DNA from: Chloroflexota bacterium
GTDB lineage: Bacteria > Chloroflexota > Anaerolineae > Anaerolineales > Anaerolineaceae
Direction of reading: 5' to 3'
Assembly (NCBI GenBank): GCA_021372725.1
Contig: JAJFTV010000073.1
Location: 1-64,000 of the forward strand
Length of the DNA: 64,000 nucleotides
The notes under the pieces were generated by a model. It was not told the DNA's origin and did not search any database. It was given only the letters and a program-made list of their open reading frames with translations. Within the stretch, counting starts at the first letter, position 1; every line of letters starts with the position of its first letter. Positions 18,325 through 27,654 of this stretch are shown in pieces. The translations under genes were made by a program, and so were the position numbers.

Positions 18325-20289
18325 ATGGAACCCTGGTTGAAATGGGTGTTGATTATTTTAGTGGTGTTGGTCCTGGCGACATGTTGTTGCGTTGCAGTAG
18401 CCGCAATTGCCGGCTATTTTGCCTTTGACTGGTTCGATGATTCCGGGCTGGATCCAAATGTTCAGGAAACGGCTGAGATGATTGTCGATCCGGTCAGCAG
18501 CAATGCAGAAAACACACTCGAGCTGCTTGACTCCAGCCATGTGCCTGAAAATGATCTGGTTGAACTGGCAGAACGTCTGTTGGGGCAGCAGGATATCCCC
18601 CTGGTTCTGGATACTCCCCCCGTGGCATATCAGTTGGGAGATGCCGAAACCTTCTGGGCAACGGAGATGGAAAGCAACGAAAATTTTGAGATCGATGCCC
18701 GGCTGGAATATATTACCCCCCATGCCTATTTCTGGATCGAGCAGGGCCTTTCCTTTGACGGCGATGCGCTTGCCACGCTGGCGGACACATTTGAAAATGA
18801 GATCTACCCCCAGACGAGGGCTGTGTTTGGCAATGAATGGTCACCCGGCATCGACAATGATGTGCATCTTTATATCCTGTATGGGAAGGGTCTGGGATCC
18901 AACATTGCAGGGTATTTTTCATCCCGTGATTCTGTTCACGTTCGTGCTTTTAAGTACTCCAATATGCACGAAATGTTCTTTTTCAATGCGGATACGGTTG
19001 AACTGGATGATGAGTATACCTTTGGCGTGCTGGCACACGAATTCCAGCACATGATCCAATGGAATGTGGATCGCAATGAAAGCACCTGGATGAATGAAGG
19101 CTTGTCAGAGTTGTCCACCTATCTGAATGGTTATGATGCAGGTGGTTTTGATTTGTTGTTTATGCTTAACCCAGATAGGCAACTTACCTACTGGCCTGAT
19201 GACCCCAACGCCACCAGCGCCAGCTATGGGGCGTCTTTTCTCTTCATGGATTATTTTTACTCCCGCTTTGGTGAGAATCTGACGAAACAATTGGTAGCGA
19301 ATAACGAGAATGGTCTGGAAAGCATCGATCTCGTCCTGGCAGAAGCCGGATTGCCTGAAACCGCTGATGACCTGTTTCAGGAGTGGGTGATTACCAATTA
19401 CCTGCATGACGGCTCCGTCGGTGATGGCCGTTACACGTACGACAACTACCCCAACGCACCGGCGGCAAAAGATACCGAGACCATCGATGACTGCGACGGC
19501 AGTCTTCTGCAGCGGGCGGTTCGCCAGTATGGGACCGATTATATTTCGATCACCTGCCCCGGCACTTATCAACTGATGATCGAAGGATCCACCGAGGTGG
19601 GTGTGCTGCCTGTCCATGCCCACAGCGGGGAGCAAATGTGGTGGTCCAACAAGGGAGATGAATCGGATATGACCCTGACCCATCAGTTTGATTTGACCGG
19701 CGTGACAGGCGATGCCTTGCTGGAATACTGGGCCTGGTACGATATCGAAAAGGACTATGATTACCTGTATGTCGAAACCTCGTTAGACGGTGAAACCTGG
19801 GAAATCGTTACCACCCGGCGCGGCAGTGATGAAGACCCGAGCGGCAACAGCTATGGCTGGGCTTACAACGGCGAGAGCGATGGCTGGGTACAGGAGCAGG
19901 TGGATTTGGGCAGGTTTGCCGGTCAAAAAGTGTGGGTACGGTTTGAGTACATTACCGATGCGGCAGTAAACGGTGAAGGTTTTGCGTTGGACGATATGCA
20001 GCTCACAGCAATGGAATATGAACAGGACTTTGAAACCGGTGACGGAGGCTGGGAAGCGGCCGGGTTTGTCCACATCAGCAACAATATTCCGCAGACTTAT
20101 GCCGTCACCCTGGTAACCATCACAGGTGACGATACGACTGTTGAGCGGCTGGATTTGGATGACATGAACCGGTGGCAAGGAAACGTGGAAATCGGCAGCG
20201 ATGTGAAAGAGATAGTGCTGATGGTAAGCGGTCTGGCACGTTTCACCAATCAACCGGCGGGTTACAATCTCAGCCTTACCCCACAATAG
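18325..20289 (+). CDS. Membrane-anchored M30 (hyicolysin)-like zinc metalloprotease
   Basis: A 654-residue extracellular protease held by an N-terminal helix (residues 5-33). The zinc site is HEFQH at 238-242, and WMNEGLSE at 255-262 provides the third ligand (Glu258). That spacing and wording match M30-type peptidases. From about residue 440 there is a jelly-roll-like domain resembling those of immune inhibitor A (LLEYWAWYDIEKDYDYLYVET, then WVRFEYITDAAVNGEGFALDDMQL). The ATG starts one base after the Wzz-like gene, so it may process surface or exported material made by this cluster. Proteolytic activity is inferred from the intact zinc residues. Confidence 0.85.
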   Translation: MEPWLKWVLIILVVLVLATCCCVAVAAIAGYFAFDWFDDSGLDPNVQETAEMIVDPVSSNAENTLELLDSSHVPENDLVELAERLLGQQDIPLVLDTPPVAYQLGDAETFWATEMESNENFEIDARLEYITPHAYFWIEQGLSFDGDALATLADTFENEIYPQTRAVFGNEWSPGIDNDVHLYILYGKGLGSNIAGYFSSRDSVHVRAFKYSNMHEMFFFNADTVELDDEYTFGVLAHEFQHMIQWNVDRNESTWMNEGLSELSTYLNGYDAGGFDLLFMLNPDRQLTYWPDDPNATSASYGASFLFMDYFYSRFGENLTKQLVANNENGLESIDLVLAEAGLPETADDLFQEWVITNYLHDGSVGDGRYTYDNYPNAPAAKDTETIDDCDGSLLQRAVRQYGTDYISITCPGTYQLMIEGSTEVGVLPVHAHSGEQMWWSNKGDESDMTLTHQFDLTGVTGDALLEYWAWYDIEKDYDYLYVETSLDGETWEIVTTRRGSDEDPSGNSYGWAYNGESDGWVQEQVDLGRFAGQKVWVRFEYITDAAVNGEGFALDDMQLTAMEYEQDFETGDGGWEAAGFVHISNNIPQTYAVTLVTITGDDTTVERLDLDDMNRWQGNVEIGSDVKEIVLMVSGLARFTNQPAGYNLSLTPQ

Positions 20290-20306
20290 AAAGTTTGATC
20301 CGAAAT

Positions 20307-20400
20307 TGTCATTTTGAGCGCAGCGAAAAATCCGCCCAAGGTCAAATTTCCATATCAAGCCAATTAGTCACCAGCTCCACGGGCGGATGCTTCGCTATCG
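20307..20400. repeat. Possible degenerate interspersed inverted repeat
   Basis: Between the protease and YtxH-like genes, a left arm containing TTTTGAGCGCAGCGAA and GGATTT-type sequence is partly mirrored about 60 bases later by GGGCGGATGCTTCGCT. The arms are imperfect. The wording looks like the short dispersed repeats seen in intergenic regions of related genomes, but only one copy is in this window, so it cannot be confirmed. Confidence 0.35.
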
Positions 20401-20437
20401 TAAGTATTTATTTTCAGAGACAGGAATAAAAAGACGG

Positions 20438-20665
20438 TTATTTATGTTCAATTTTCTGGGGGCTGCGCAGATCCTGAAGTTGTAATTCGAGTTCACTCCG
20501 CCGTTGCAGCGCTGCCATACGGATGTCGTCGGCAGTCCGTTTGTAGTACGTCTCAATCTCCTCCCGCAAGCGAGGGCCGGAATAGGGGGCTAATATTATC
20601 GAAAGGCCGGCTCCTGCGATGGCTCCCAGAACCGCACCCAACAAGAATTTGCGAAATTTTGCCAT
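20438..20665 (-). CDS. YtxH-like small membrane protein
   Basis: A 75-residue protein with one glycine- and alanine-rich helix (FLLGAVLGAIAGAGLSIILAP, residues 6-26) followed by a charged helical tail (PRLREEIETYYKRTADDIRM). This is the YtxH/gas-vesicle-GvpP-like layout, a family of small general-stress proteins of unclear action. GGAGG lies five bases before the ATG at 20665, so I use that start and not the in-frame ATG four codons earlier that contains the same GGAGG. It is transcribed away from the transglutaminase gene. Confidence 0.75.
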   Translation of the reverse strand: MAKFRKFLLGAVLGAIAGAGLSIILAPYSGPRLREEIETYYKRTADDIRMAALQRRSELELQLQDLRSPQKIEHK

Positions 20666-20770
20666 GTGAACCTCCATATATAATCTTTACATCCTCTATT
20701 GTAAGGTATTTTACTGCTCCTTCAAAGATATCATTTGACGATGGGAACGTTTTTATTGTACACTCAAAGA

Positions 20771-23095
20771 ATGACAGAAACAGAACAGAGATGGTTCGAT
20801 ATTCCGGCCGTTTTGCTTTTCATGATGACTTTATGGCTGATTGGTCTGCGCATCCAGGTTACTGACTGGACGGAATCCCTCTCTCTCGTCCAGTTTGCCA
20901 TGATTCTGGGGGCTGTGATCGGCCTGACACTGGGGTCATCCATGTTTAACAAGCCGGCTGTTATTTGGATGACTGCCGCTTTTTCCTTGATCTCGTTGAC
21001 CTGGTTTTTTACCATGTTAATGCCTTCGGAAATGATCTGGGCAGAAAAACTGATTGGCTTGAGCCAGCAAATTCGAATTTCACTGGGACATTTTATTCGC
21101 AACGAGAGTATCCGAGGATCAGAATTGTTTATGACATCTCTGATCTTTACATTCTGGTGGCTGGGGCTTATCACAGGATATCAACTCACCCGCACCGGCA
21201 AGCCATGGATCCCGCTGGGTGTTCTGTTTATCACCTTTCTTGTCATTGATTATTATCCGCCTGTGGTTCGTTCCCGGTATGTGTATAGCGGGATGATTGT
21301 TTTGCTCCTGTCACTCCTGATGGGGCGGCTTTATTTCCTCCAATCACAGGTTCGTTGGAAGGAAAAGCGGGCCATGGTGGATTTTGGGGCGGGCTATGAT
21401 ATTTCACGAGGTTTTGTCATCTCAGCGCTTTTGCTGGTTTCAGTTGCCTGGGGTATTCCCGGTGTAGTCCGTATGCTGACACCCGGCACAAAAGAGCAAC
21501 AAAAATTTGTGGATTTCTGGGATCCGCTTCAAGAGCGCTTCGCCAATGTGGTCTCTGAGCTGAAAGCACCTCGTACAGCCAGTGCCGATTTCTTTGGCAA
21601 GAGTCTTTCTCTTGGAACCGAGATTTCTACCGATGAAACGCCTGTTTTCCGGGTAAGTGCTTCCGCTGCGCGTGCGCGCGGTTTTCGCTATTATTGGCGC
21701 GGTTACAGCTATGACAAATACGAGAACGGCGGCTGGTCAAATACAATCGAAGATTACACAACGCTCAAACCTTCCGATTGGCCTCAGCCGCTTCCGGATT
21801 GGGATGCGCACCAAAAGGTGGAACTCACCTATACCTGGCTCTATCCGCGCTCGCGTATCCTCTATATCCCTGGCAACCCGTTATCCGTTTCCCGTCCGGT
21901 GGATTGGATTTCCGAAAGCAATACCGACGGCCATGACGGTATTTCGATCATTGCCAGTTCGTCCGTCTATAAAGATGAAACAGTGGACGCTGAAGCCTGG
22001 GTCAGCGTACCCACTGCCTTCGATCTGCAAATGGCAGGGCAGGATTATCCTGAATGGATAACCCAACGCTACCTTCAACTTCCTGAGGATTTGCCTGAAT
22101 CCATTCCCGGTTTGGCCATGCAGATTACCGCTGGCATCGATAACCCGTTCGAAAAGGTTCAGGCCGTCACACAGTATCTGCGGGAGAATATTCAATACAA
22201 TGGCATTGTAGAGGCAGCTCCCTCGAGCGAGGATCCTGTTGCCTGGTTTCTGTTTGAAACCAAAGAAGGTTTCTGTAACTATTATGCCTCTGCAGAGGTA
22301 TTGTTATTACGATCGTTGGGGATTCCTGCCAGAATGACAGTCGGTTTCGTGCAGGGGGAGGAACAGGAAGAATCGAACACCTATCTGGTTAAATTGAAAC
22401 ATGCCCATGCCTGGCCTGAAGTTTACTTTCCGGGTATCGGCTGGGTGGAATTCGAGCCTACCGTAATCCAGACGCCTCCGGAGCTTTATTACGAGAATTT
22501 CTCACAAATGGAACTGGGCCCCAATGCCTATGAAGGGCTCAATGAAAACCTCTTCGAACGATACGGGATGGGACGTTTTGAGGAATATGCCGGAGAAGGG
22601 GTTTATGATGAGCTGCTCTACCTGCCAAAAATATATTACCCCTGGCGGGAGTGGGGAATTTTTGCAGCGGTGCTTCTTATGGTTGGGTTCATTTTTTGGT
22701 TTCAGAAATTTAGCACATCACCCTTATATGATCGAAGACTGCCTGTGCTTCTTGAAAACTTGCTTCAAAAACGGGGTTGGGGAACCCCGGATTGGTTGAG
22801 ATTCCTTTCCAACAGAGCCGCATTGAGCCCGATAGGACGATATTTTTCCGAGATTCCCTGGATGCTGCGCTTGTTGGGAGTTGATTTGTCCCCCGGGCAG
22901 ACCCCTTCTGAGCAAGTGAATATTTTGATTGAAAAGCTGCCGGAAACCAGGCTGCAGGCATCCATCCTTTTACGTGAATATGAGATCTTTTCCTTCAGCA
23001 GCCATCCGAGTGATCTGGAACGTGCCCGTCAGGCGCATTCCCGTCTGTGGGTTCAGGTTGTGTTGGCCAGAATTAAAAAGCTGCTGCAAAGATAG
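20771..23095 (+). CDS. Transglutaminase-like membrane protein with DUF4129 tail
   Basis: A protein of about 774 residues. Six or seven helices form the N-terminal half (DUF3488 type). The transglutaminase-like core follows, with the catalytic cysteine in ETKEGFCNYYASAEVLLLRSLGIPARM and the histidine in KLKHAHAWPEVYFPGIGWVEFEPT. One more helix is followed by a C-terminal DUF4129-type tail. Such proteins usually sit with MoxR and DUF58 genes, which here lie about 16 kb away. The ATG at 20771 is chosen; TTG at 20735 and ATG at 20741 are in frame upstream and remain possible. No clear Shine-Dalgarno is seen. Enzymatic products are unknown. Confidence 0.88.
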   Translation: MTETEQRWFDIPAVLLFMMTLWLIGLRIQVTDWTESLSLVQFAMILGAVIGLTLGSSMFNKPAVIWMTAAFSLISLTWFFTMLMPSEMIWAEKLIGLSQQIRISLGHFIRNESIRGSELFMTSLIFTFWWLGLITGYQLTRTGKPWIPLGVLFITFLVIDYYPPVVRSRYVYSGMIVLLLSLLMGRLYFLQSQVRWKEKRAMVDFGAGYDISRGFVISALLLVSVAWGIPGVVRMLTPGTKEQQKFVDFWDPLQERFANVVSELKAPRTASADFFGKSLSLGTEISTDETPVFRVSASAARARGFRYYWRGYSYDKYENGGWSNTIEDYTTLKPSDWPQPLPDWDAHQKVELTYTWLYPRSRILYIPGNPLSVSRPVDWISESNTDGHDGISIIASSSVYKDETVDAEAWVSVPTAFDLQMAGQDYPEWITQRYLQLPEDLPESIPGLAMQITAGIDNPFEKVQAVTQYLRENIQYNGIVEAAPSSEDPVAWFLFETKEGFCNYYASAEVLLLRSLGIPARMTVGFVQGEEQEESNTYLVKLKHAHAWPEVYFPGIGWVEFEPTVIQTPPELYYENFSQMELGPNAYEGLNENLFERYGMGRFEEYAGEGVYDELLYLPKIYYPWREWGIFAAVLLMVGFIFWFQKFSTSPLYDRRLPVLLENLLQKRGWGTPDWLRFLSNRAALSPIGRYFSEIPWMLRLLGVDLSPGQTPSEQVNILIEKLPETRLQASILLREYEIFSFSSHPSDLERARQAHSRLWVQVVLARIKKLLQR

Positions 23096-23101
23096 ATTTT
23101 C

Positions 23102-24115
23102 TCACAACCGCTTGACCATTTCTTTGAGCTTTCTCAGACGGGCGTTTGCCAATCCGGGCAGGACGCCCGTCAGATAAAATGCCCCAACCCCTTCCAGACA
23201 GAAAGATGCGGCGATATTCCCGTGCAGAGCGGCCTCCAGAGGGTCATAGGAATTCTGGTAACCTGCCATAAAGCCTCCACAGAAGGCATCACCGCAGCCG
23301 GTGGCATCAACACTTGTTACCGGGTAGGCCGGCAGACTCCAGCGTTTTCTGGAAAGACAGTCATACAGGAATTGTCCGTCTTTACCACGCTTGACGATAA
23401 TCAACTCCAAACCGTAACCAGAGAGCCCCTCGATCATTTCCCACACATTTGTCGTGCGACCCTTGAACAGGTTGATCAGGTTTTCTTCCGAGGTATGAAA
23501 AATTTTGATGTTGGACAGCAATCCCGGCAGTACATCCCAACCTGACGCCTTCATGTAAGACGCATCTGCATTCAGCGAGATATTGTTGACATGTCCCTGT
23601 AGATGGGCAATCAACGTGGATTGTGATTTGCTTTCCAGCGCACAAATATGCGCCGCTGTGGCATCCAGATAATCAGCAGGGATCTGGTTGATGGAAATCG
23701 GGGCGCTTGATCCCTGGTGGTCAGTTTTCTGACGTTGGCTGGCAGGTATAAATCCCAGCAGTGCACGCGGGATGGCTATCCCCATTTGTGCAAACTGTGA
23801 GATCGGGTTTAACGATTGGTAGCGTTTGTTATCCAGGTAAAAAATAAAAGAACGCAGGTCAATGGATTCCGGGAGGATGGACAGTCCCCGAATATCAAAG
23901 CCGGCCTGGTTGAAGCGGTCAAACCATTCCTGTGGGAAATCTTCTCCGACACTGCCTACCATCCCCAGACCGCTGTCCCACAATGATAATCCCGCCGCCG
24001 TATAAAGCAGACTTCCGCCCGGGATATCAAAATATGATTTTTCCTGGGCGGTTACGATAAAATCTCGCTTGAGGATACCGGCAATGACATACCGGATCAG
24101 ATGAAAAGTATCCAT
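23102..24115 (-). CDS. PfkB-family carbohydrate/nucleoside kinase
   Basis: A 337-residue ribokinase-fold kinase. The N-terminal glycine pair motif is present as FDIPGGSLLYTAAGLSLW, and the C-terminal PfkB signature contains the anion hole and catalytic aspartate (DATGCGDAFCGGFMAGY). It transfers phosphate from ATP to a sugar or nucleoside; the substrate cannot be told from the sequence. The gene converges with the transglutaminase gene, six bases apart. There is no transporter or catabolic gene beside it, so no pathway is suggested. Confidence 0.87.
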   Translation of the reverse strand: MDTFHLIRYVIAGILKRDFIVTAQEKSYFDIPGGSLLYTAAGLSLWDSGLGMVGSVGEDFPQEWFDRFNQAGFDIRGLSILPESIDLRSFIFYLDNKRYQSLNPISQFAQMGIAIPRALLGFIPASQRQKTDHQGSSAPISINQIPADYLDATAAHICALESKSQSTLIAHLQGHVNNISLNADASYMKASGWDVLPGLLSNIKIFHTSEENLINLFKGRTTNVWEMIEGLSGYGLELIIVKRGKDGQFLYDCLSRKRWSLPAYPVTSVDATGCGDAFCGGFMAGYQNSYDPLEAALHGNIAASFCLEGVGAFYLTGVLPGLANARLRKLKEMVKRL

Positions 24116-24201
24116 GAATGGGGGTAGTCAAGAAATAACCTGAGCTTCGGGTGCTTTTTCGCCGGTTTGAAGTTCAGGCGGTTATTGCAGGAACTGGCCG
24201 A

Positions 24202-24402
24202 TCAATCCTTGTTGGTTACTTCCGAGATGAGCCGCATGAAAGTCAAAAAGCCCAGGCCCAATTTAACGCCGTCGTTTGCTGTCAGGGCGGGGGTCGCGTG
24301 CTTTTTTTCTGATTGCTGTACGATGATAAATGATGCCAAAACCCCGGCAAGTAAACCCACTAATCCCCCCCAAAGAAATGTTTTCTTTTTCCAATTTTCC
24401 AT
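24202..24402 (-). CDS. Small single-helix membrane protein
   Basis: A 66-residue protein with a single transmembrane helix (LWGGLVGLLAGVLASFIIVQQ, residues 9-29) and a short tail. AGGAGC lies six bases before the ATG at 24402, which I take as the start. It is followed upstream (26 bases away, same strand) by a second membrane protein, and the two are probably cotranscribed. I do not recognise a family. The layout resembles YtxH-like proteins, but the helix is the only clear feature. Confidence 0.6.
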   Translation of the reverse strand: MENWKKKTFLWGGLVGLLAGVLASFIIVQQSEKKHATPALTANDGVKLGLGFLTFMRLISEVTNKD

Positions 24403-24428
24403 GTTGCTCCTTTTATTCATCACTCTGA

Positions 24429-24872
24429 TCAGGAAAAATTCCGCACCCTGTTCGATTTTTTCTTAAACAACGTTGAAAAACCATGCCATTTGCTTTTTAT
24501 GTTGATCACCGGTTCTGCTACCTTGTCGCTCAAATTGTGGGTGACGGCTTGAACATTTTGAAGAAATTCGATCACTTTTTGTCCATACACGGGTGCGTTA
24601 TGGAGCAATTTGGAGGCAAGGTAAATCAAACCGACTAAAATGACCAGAAAGAGAAATGCTGCAAACAGAGTCGGGATGGAAAGAAAAATAACCGAAACAC
24701 CGGCCCACTTGCTATTAAATTCACCGCTCATATCGCGGGTGGTCAGGAATACAGCCATGACACACAGAAAAAGGGCGATCAAAATACCTGCGGTGAGGGG
24801 TACCCAAATCTGCCAGAGAGTCTGTTTTTTATGAATTCTTTTCACAACCGTTGATTGATCGATTTCTTCCAT
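24429..24872 (-). CDS. Two-helix membrane protein of unknown function
   Basis: A 147-residue protein with two hydrophobic helices (about residues 21-45 and 62-88) and a basic C-terminal tail (KSKWHGFSTLFKKKSNRVRN). I do not recognise a domain. The tail contains a short helical stretch (VIEFLQNVQAVTHNLSDKVAEPV) like those in small envelope proteins that pair with YtxH-like partners. It precedes the small single-helix gene by 26 bases on the same strand. The open frame, length and membrane pattern support a real gene, but there is no functional clue. Confidence 0.6.
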   Translation of the reverse strand: MEEIDQSTVVKRIHKKQTLWQIWVPLTAGILIALFLCVMAVFLTTRDMSGEFNSKWAGVSVIFLSIPTLFAAFLFLVILVGLIYLASKLLHNAPVYGQKVIEFLQNVQAVTHNLSDKVAEPVINIKSKWHGFSTLFKKKSNRVRNFS

Positions 24873-25448
24873 GCCAGTATTGTAGCATAAGATAAGCCTG
24901 GAAATTACTGATAAAGAGGGTGTTTTCTATAAAACATAGGAACTGATTCGATCGTGTAATTTTGAAAAATAGAATTTTTCAACACATTTTTACACAGATA
25001 GTGTAAAAACTACAGATTATTGAAATGTAATGTATAATTATGAAAATTATATATTGGAGATTGTTTGTAGCTGTCTGTCTTTTATTATTCTTCGTCAGTT
25101 ACCGACTGCACTTCAAAACCGGTTATTGATCTCACTCTTTGATGGAGTGTTTGGCTGAATGCCAGTAAGGCTATCAAAAAATAGGAAAACAATGGCCTGT
25201 AAGCAAATGCCATAAAATGTCAAAGTAAGGTTAAGAAAGATTAATGGGCTTGAATATTTTGATAATTCTAAAGTTTTCAGGTCGATAAATCTGGACATAT
25301 TTCATCAAAAACGGATTATCCATGCAAACAAGATCATTTTCAACGGATAGATAAACCATCGAAGAAACTGTTTGCTGGATAGTGTAAATTTTCCGGAATT
25401 TTAGACGCAGCCGCCCTGTCGAAGGATATGTGAGGCTGCGTTGTTGTT
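24873..25448. other. AT-rich intergenic region upstream of recX
   Basis: This 576-base gap is unusually AT-rich. It holds two adjacent perfect palindromes (annotated separately), a TATAAT at 25033-25038, and a short frame beginning at 25040 (29 codons, hydrophobic, no ribosome site) that is probably not a gene or is a decayed signal-peptide fragment. Just before recX, eight-base arms ACGCAGCC (25405-25412) and GGCTGCGT (25434-25441) form a hairpin with a 21-base loop that would end at the recX start region. No convincing protein gene was found. Confidence 0.6.
24962..25009. promoter_or_regulatory. Two adjacent perfect palindromes (candidate operator)
   Basis: The first palindrome has nine-base arms TTGAAAAAT (24962-24970) and ATTTTTCAA (24974-24982) with loop AGA. 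The second has nine-base arms TTTTTACAC (24987-24995) and GTGTAAAAA (25001-25009) with loop AGATA. They are four bases apart, and a TATAAT lies 24 bases downstream. The arrangement looks like protein-binding sites or short RNA hairpins; the regulated gene is not clear because recX is about 440 bases further on. Confidence 0.5.
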
Positions 25449-26129
25449 ATGGAAAGCAAAATTACTGCATTAAAGGCACAAAAGAGAGATCCTTCCCGGA
25501 TCAATGTATACCTGAATGGTAAATTTGCGTTTGGAATTGACCGTTTGGTGGGTGCCTGGCTGACTGTGGGTCAGGTGATGGACGCAGAAAAGATAGAAAA
25601 ACTTGTTCAGGCCGATACGCTTGAAAAAGCATATCAAAAAGCGCTGAATTTTCTTGGCTACCGTGTCCGTTCAGAAGCTGAAATCCGGCAAAAATTACAT
25701 GAAGCCGGATACGATGAGGAATTAATCGACCACGTCATCACCAGATTGCTGAATTCCCGGCTGGCTGGTGACTCAGCCTTTGCGCAGAATTGGATCGAAA
25801 ATCGATCCAATTTTCGTCCCCGCAGCCGGCGGATGTTGCGAATGGAGCTTCGCCAGAAGGGCGTCGAGGAATCGGTGATCGATGAAGCGCTTGAAAATGC
25901 CCCGGATGAAACTGAAATGGCCCGCAAAGTGGGACAAAAATATGCAAACAGGCTCCATGATGCAGACAAGGTTGTCTTCTGCAAAAAAATGACGGATTAT
26001 TTGCTGCGGAAAGGTTTTGATTTTTCCATTGCCAGGGATTTGGCGATGCAGTTATGGGTAGAAAATAAGGAAGAATCTGACATTCCCTTAAGACTTGTGA
26101 ATAATGAGGAAAATGATAATGATTATTAA
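25449..26129 (+). CDS. recX: RecX-family regulator of RecA
   Basis: A 226-residue helical protein. The RecX repeats are visible (EKAYQKALNFLGYRVRSEAEIRQKLHEAGYDEELIDHVITRLL, then SRRMLRMELRQKGVEESVIDEAL), which wrap the RecA filament and limit its activity. The N-terminal part begins ITALKAQKRDPSRINVYLNGKFAFGI, an extension typical of longer family members. It overlaps the ribonuclease Y gene by a few bases, so the two are likely cotranscribed. No recA lies in this window, and no LexA-type operator was recognised. Confident family call. Confidence 0.92.
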   Translation: MESKITALKAQKRDPSRINVYLNGKFAFGIDRLVGAWLTVGQVMDAEKIEKLVQADTLEKAYQKALNFLGYRVRSEAEIRQKLHEAGYDEELIDHVITRLLNSRLAGDSAFAQNWIENRSNFRPRSRRMLRMELRQKGVEESVIDEALENAPDETEMARKVGQKYANRLHDADKVVFCKKMTDYLLRKGFDFSIARDLAMQLWVENKEESDIPLRLVNNEENDNDY

Positions 26130-27654
26130 TACTGAAATCTGGATCATCATTATAGTCGCCGTTGTGATATTGGCTGCTTTGGCGGTCTTCTTAATCACAC
26201 GGAGTTTAATGAATAAATTTAAGGAGGATCAAAAAAATAAGGCTGATAACATTATTCAGTTGGCAAAAGAAAATGCTCAGGAAATAGAAATTACAGCCCG
26301 CGATAATGCTCTAAAAATTAAACAGGATGCAGAATCTGAACTGGCTCGCCGCCGAACGGATATGGATCGCGAGGATGAGCGTATCTTAAAACGCCGTTCT
26401 GATTTGGACAGCCGTATGGAACGCCTGGAACAACGCGAGGCTAACATTAATAAACGGCAGAGCGTAATAGACAAGCGCTCCAATGAAATAGACAAACAAC
26501 ATCAAAGGATGCTGGAAGAGCTTCAGCGTGTAGCCCAGATGACTACGGACGAGGCCAGGCAGGAGCTGCTTACCAATGTTGAGACGGAAACTCGCAAGGA
26601 TATGGCGCGGATTATTCGCCAGATCGAGCTTGAGGCACGTTTGGAAGGGGAGAAAAAGGCACGTGAAATCATCGCCGATTCCGTACAGCGCATTGCTTCG
26701 GATCACATTGTAGAAATTACCACTTCCTCTGTCACGCTGCCCAACGAGGAGATGAAAGGGCGCATCGTGGGCAGAAATGGCCGAAATATTCGCGCTTTCG
26801 AACAGGCTGCCGGTGTGGATGTGATTGTGGATGATACCCCGGAAACAGTTACCATTTCATGTTTTGACTCAGTCCGGCGCGAGATTGCTCGCCGGGCTCT
26901 GGATCGCCTGATCCTGGATGGGCGTATTCATCCCACTCACATTGAAAAAGTGTTGGAAGAGGAACGCAAGGAAGTGGAAAAAGCGATCAAGGAAGCCGGT
27001 GAAGAGGCCGCCTTTGATGCCGGTGTTGTGGGTCTGCACCCGGAGATTATCAAGAAGATTGGCCGTTTGAAATATCGCACTTCCTATGGGCAAAATCAAC
27101 TGGCTCATGCTGTGGAGACTGCCAGAATCTCATCCGCCATTGCTTCGGAGTTGGGGGCCAATTCAGATGTTGCCCGCCTGGGTGGTTTCCTGCATGATCT
27201 GGGGAAATCAATGGATCACAATGCTGAAGGTACTCACGCTTCATTGGGGGCTGAGTTTGCCAAACGGTATGGTATCCACAAACAAGTGGTAAATATCATC
27301 GCTTCACATCATCACGAAGTGGAACAGGAATGTGTGGAGGCCGTCATTGTAGAAGCGGCGGATGCCATATCAGGGGCCAGGCCTGGGGCCCGCCGTGAGG
27401 ATTTGGAACAGTACATCAAACGCCTGAAAGTATTGGAAGAAATTGCCAATTCGTACCAGGGCGTCAGTGAAAGTTATGCCATTCAGGCAGGTCGTGAGGT
27501 TCGTATCATTGTGAAACCCGAGGATGTGGACGATCTGGGAGCCATCCAGCTTTCACGCGATATTGCCAAACAAATCGAGGAAAGTATGCAGTATCCGGGT
27601 CAGATAAAGGTGACCGTTATTCGTGAGACCCGGGCTGTGGATTTTGCAAAGTAA
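26119..27654 (+). CDS. rny: Ribonuclease Y
   Basis: A 511-residue membrane-anchored endoribonuclease that initiates mRNA decay. It has an N-terminal helix (IIIIVAVVILAALAVFLI), a long coiled coil (about 30-190), a KH domain (GRIVGRNGRNIRAFEQAAGVDVIVDD) and an HD domain with its metal histidine-aspartate pair (FLHDLGKSMDHN). The ATG at 26119 is selected because GAGGA lies eight bases upstream; the frame also opens at 26104 and 26113. It overlaps recX by 11 bases and converges with the MBL-fold gene, overlapping it by 38 bases. Confidence 0.95.
   Translation: MIINTEIWIIIIVAVVILAALAVFLITRSLMNKFKEDQKNKADNIIQLAKENAQEIEITARDNALKIKQDAESELARRRTDMDREDERILKRRSDLDSRMERLEQREANINKRQSVIDKRSNEIDKQHQRMLEELQRVAQMTTDEARQELLTNVETETRKDMARIIRQIELEARLEGEKKAREIIADSVQRIASDHIVEITTSSVTLPNEEMKGRIVGRNGRNIRAFEQAAGVDVIVDDTPETVTISCFDSVRREIARRALDRLILDGRIHPTHIEKVLEEERKEVEKAIKEAGEEAAFDAGVVGLHPEIIKKIGRLKYRTSYGQNQLAHAVETARISSAIASELGANSDVARLGGFLHDLGKSMDHNAEGTHASLGAEFAKRYGIHKQVVNIIASHHHEVEQECVEAVIVEAADAISGARPGARREDLEQYIKRLKVLEEIANSYQGVSESYAIQAGREVRIIVKPEDVDDLGAIQLSRDIAKQIEESMQYPGQIKVTVIRETRAVDFAK

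Noticed and set aside
25040-25129. 29-codon hydrophobic frame
   Set aside because: No Shine-Dalgarno and no homology clue; possible but unsupported.
25113-25298. 61-codon minus-strand frame in the recX upstream gap
   Set aside because: AT-rich, no ribosome site, and no convincing protein pattern.
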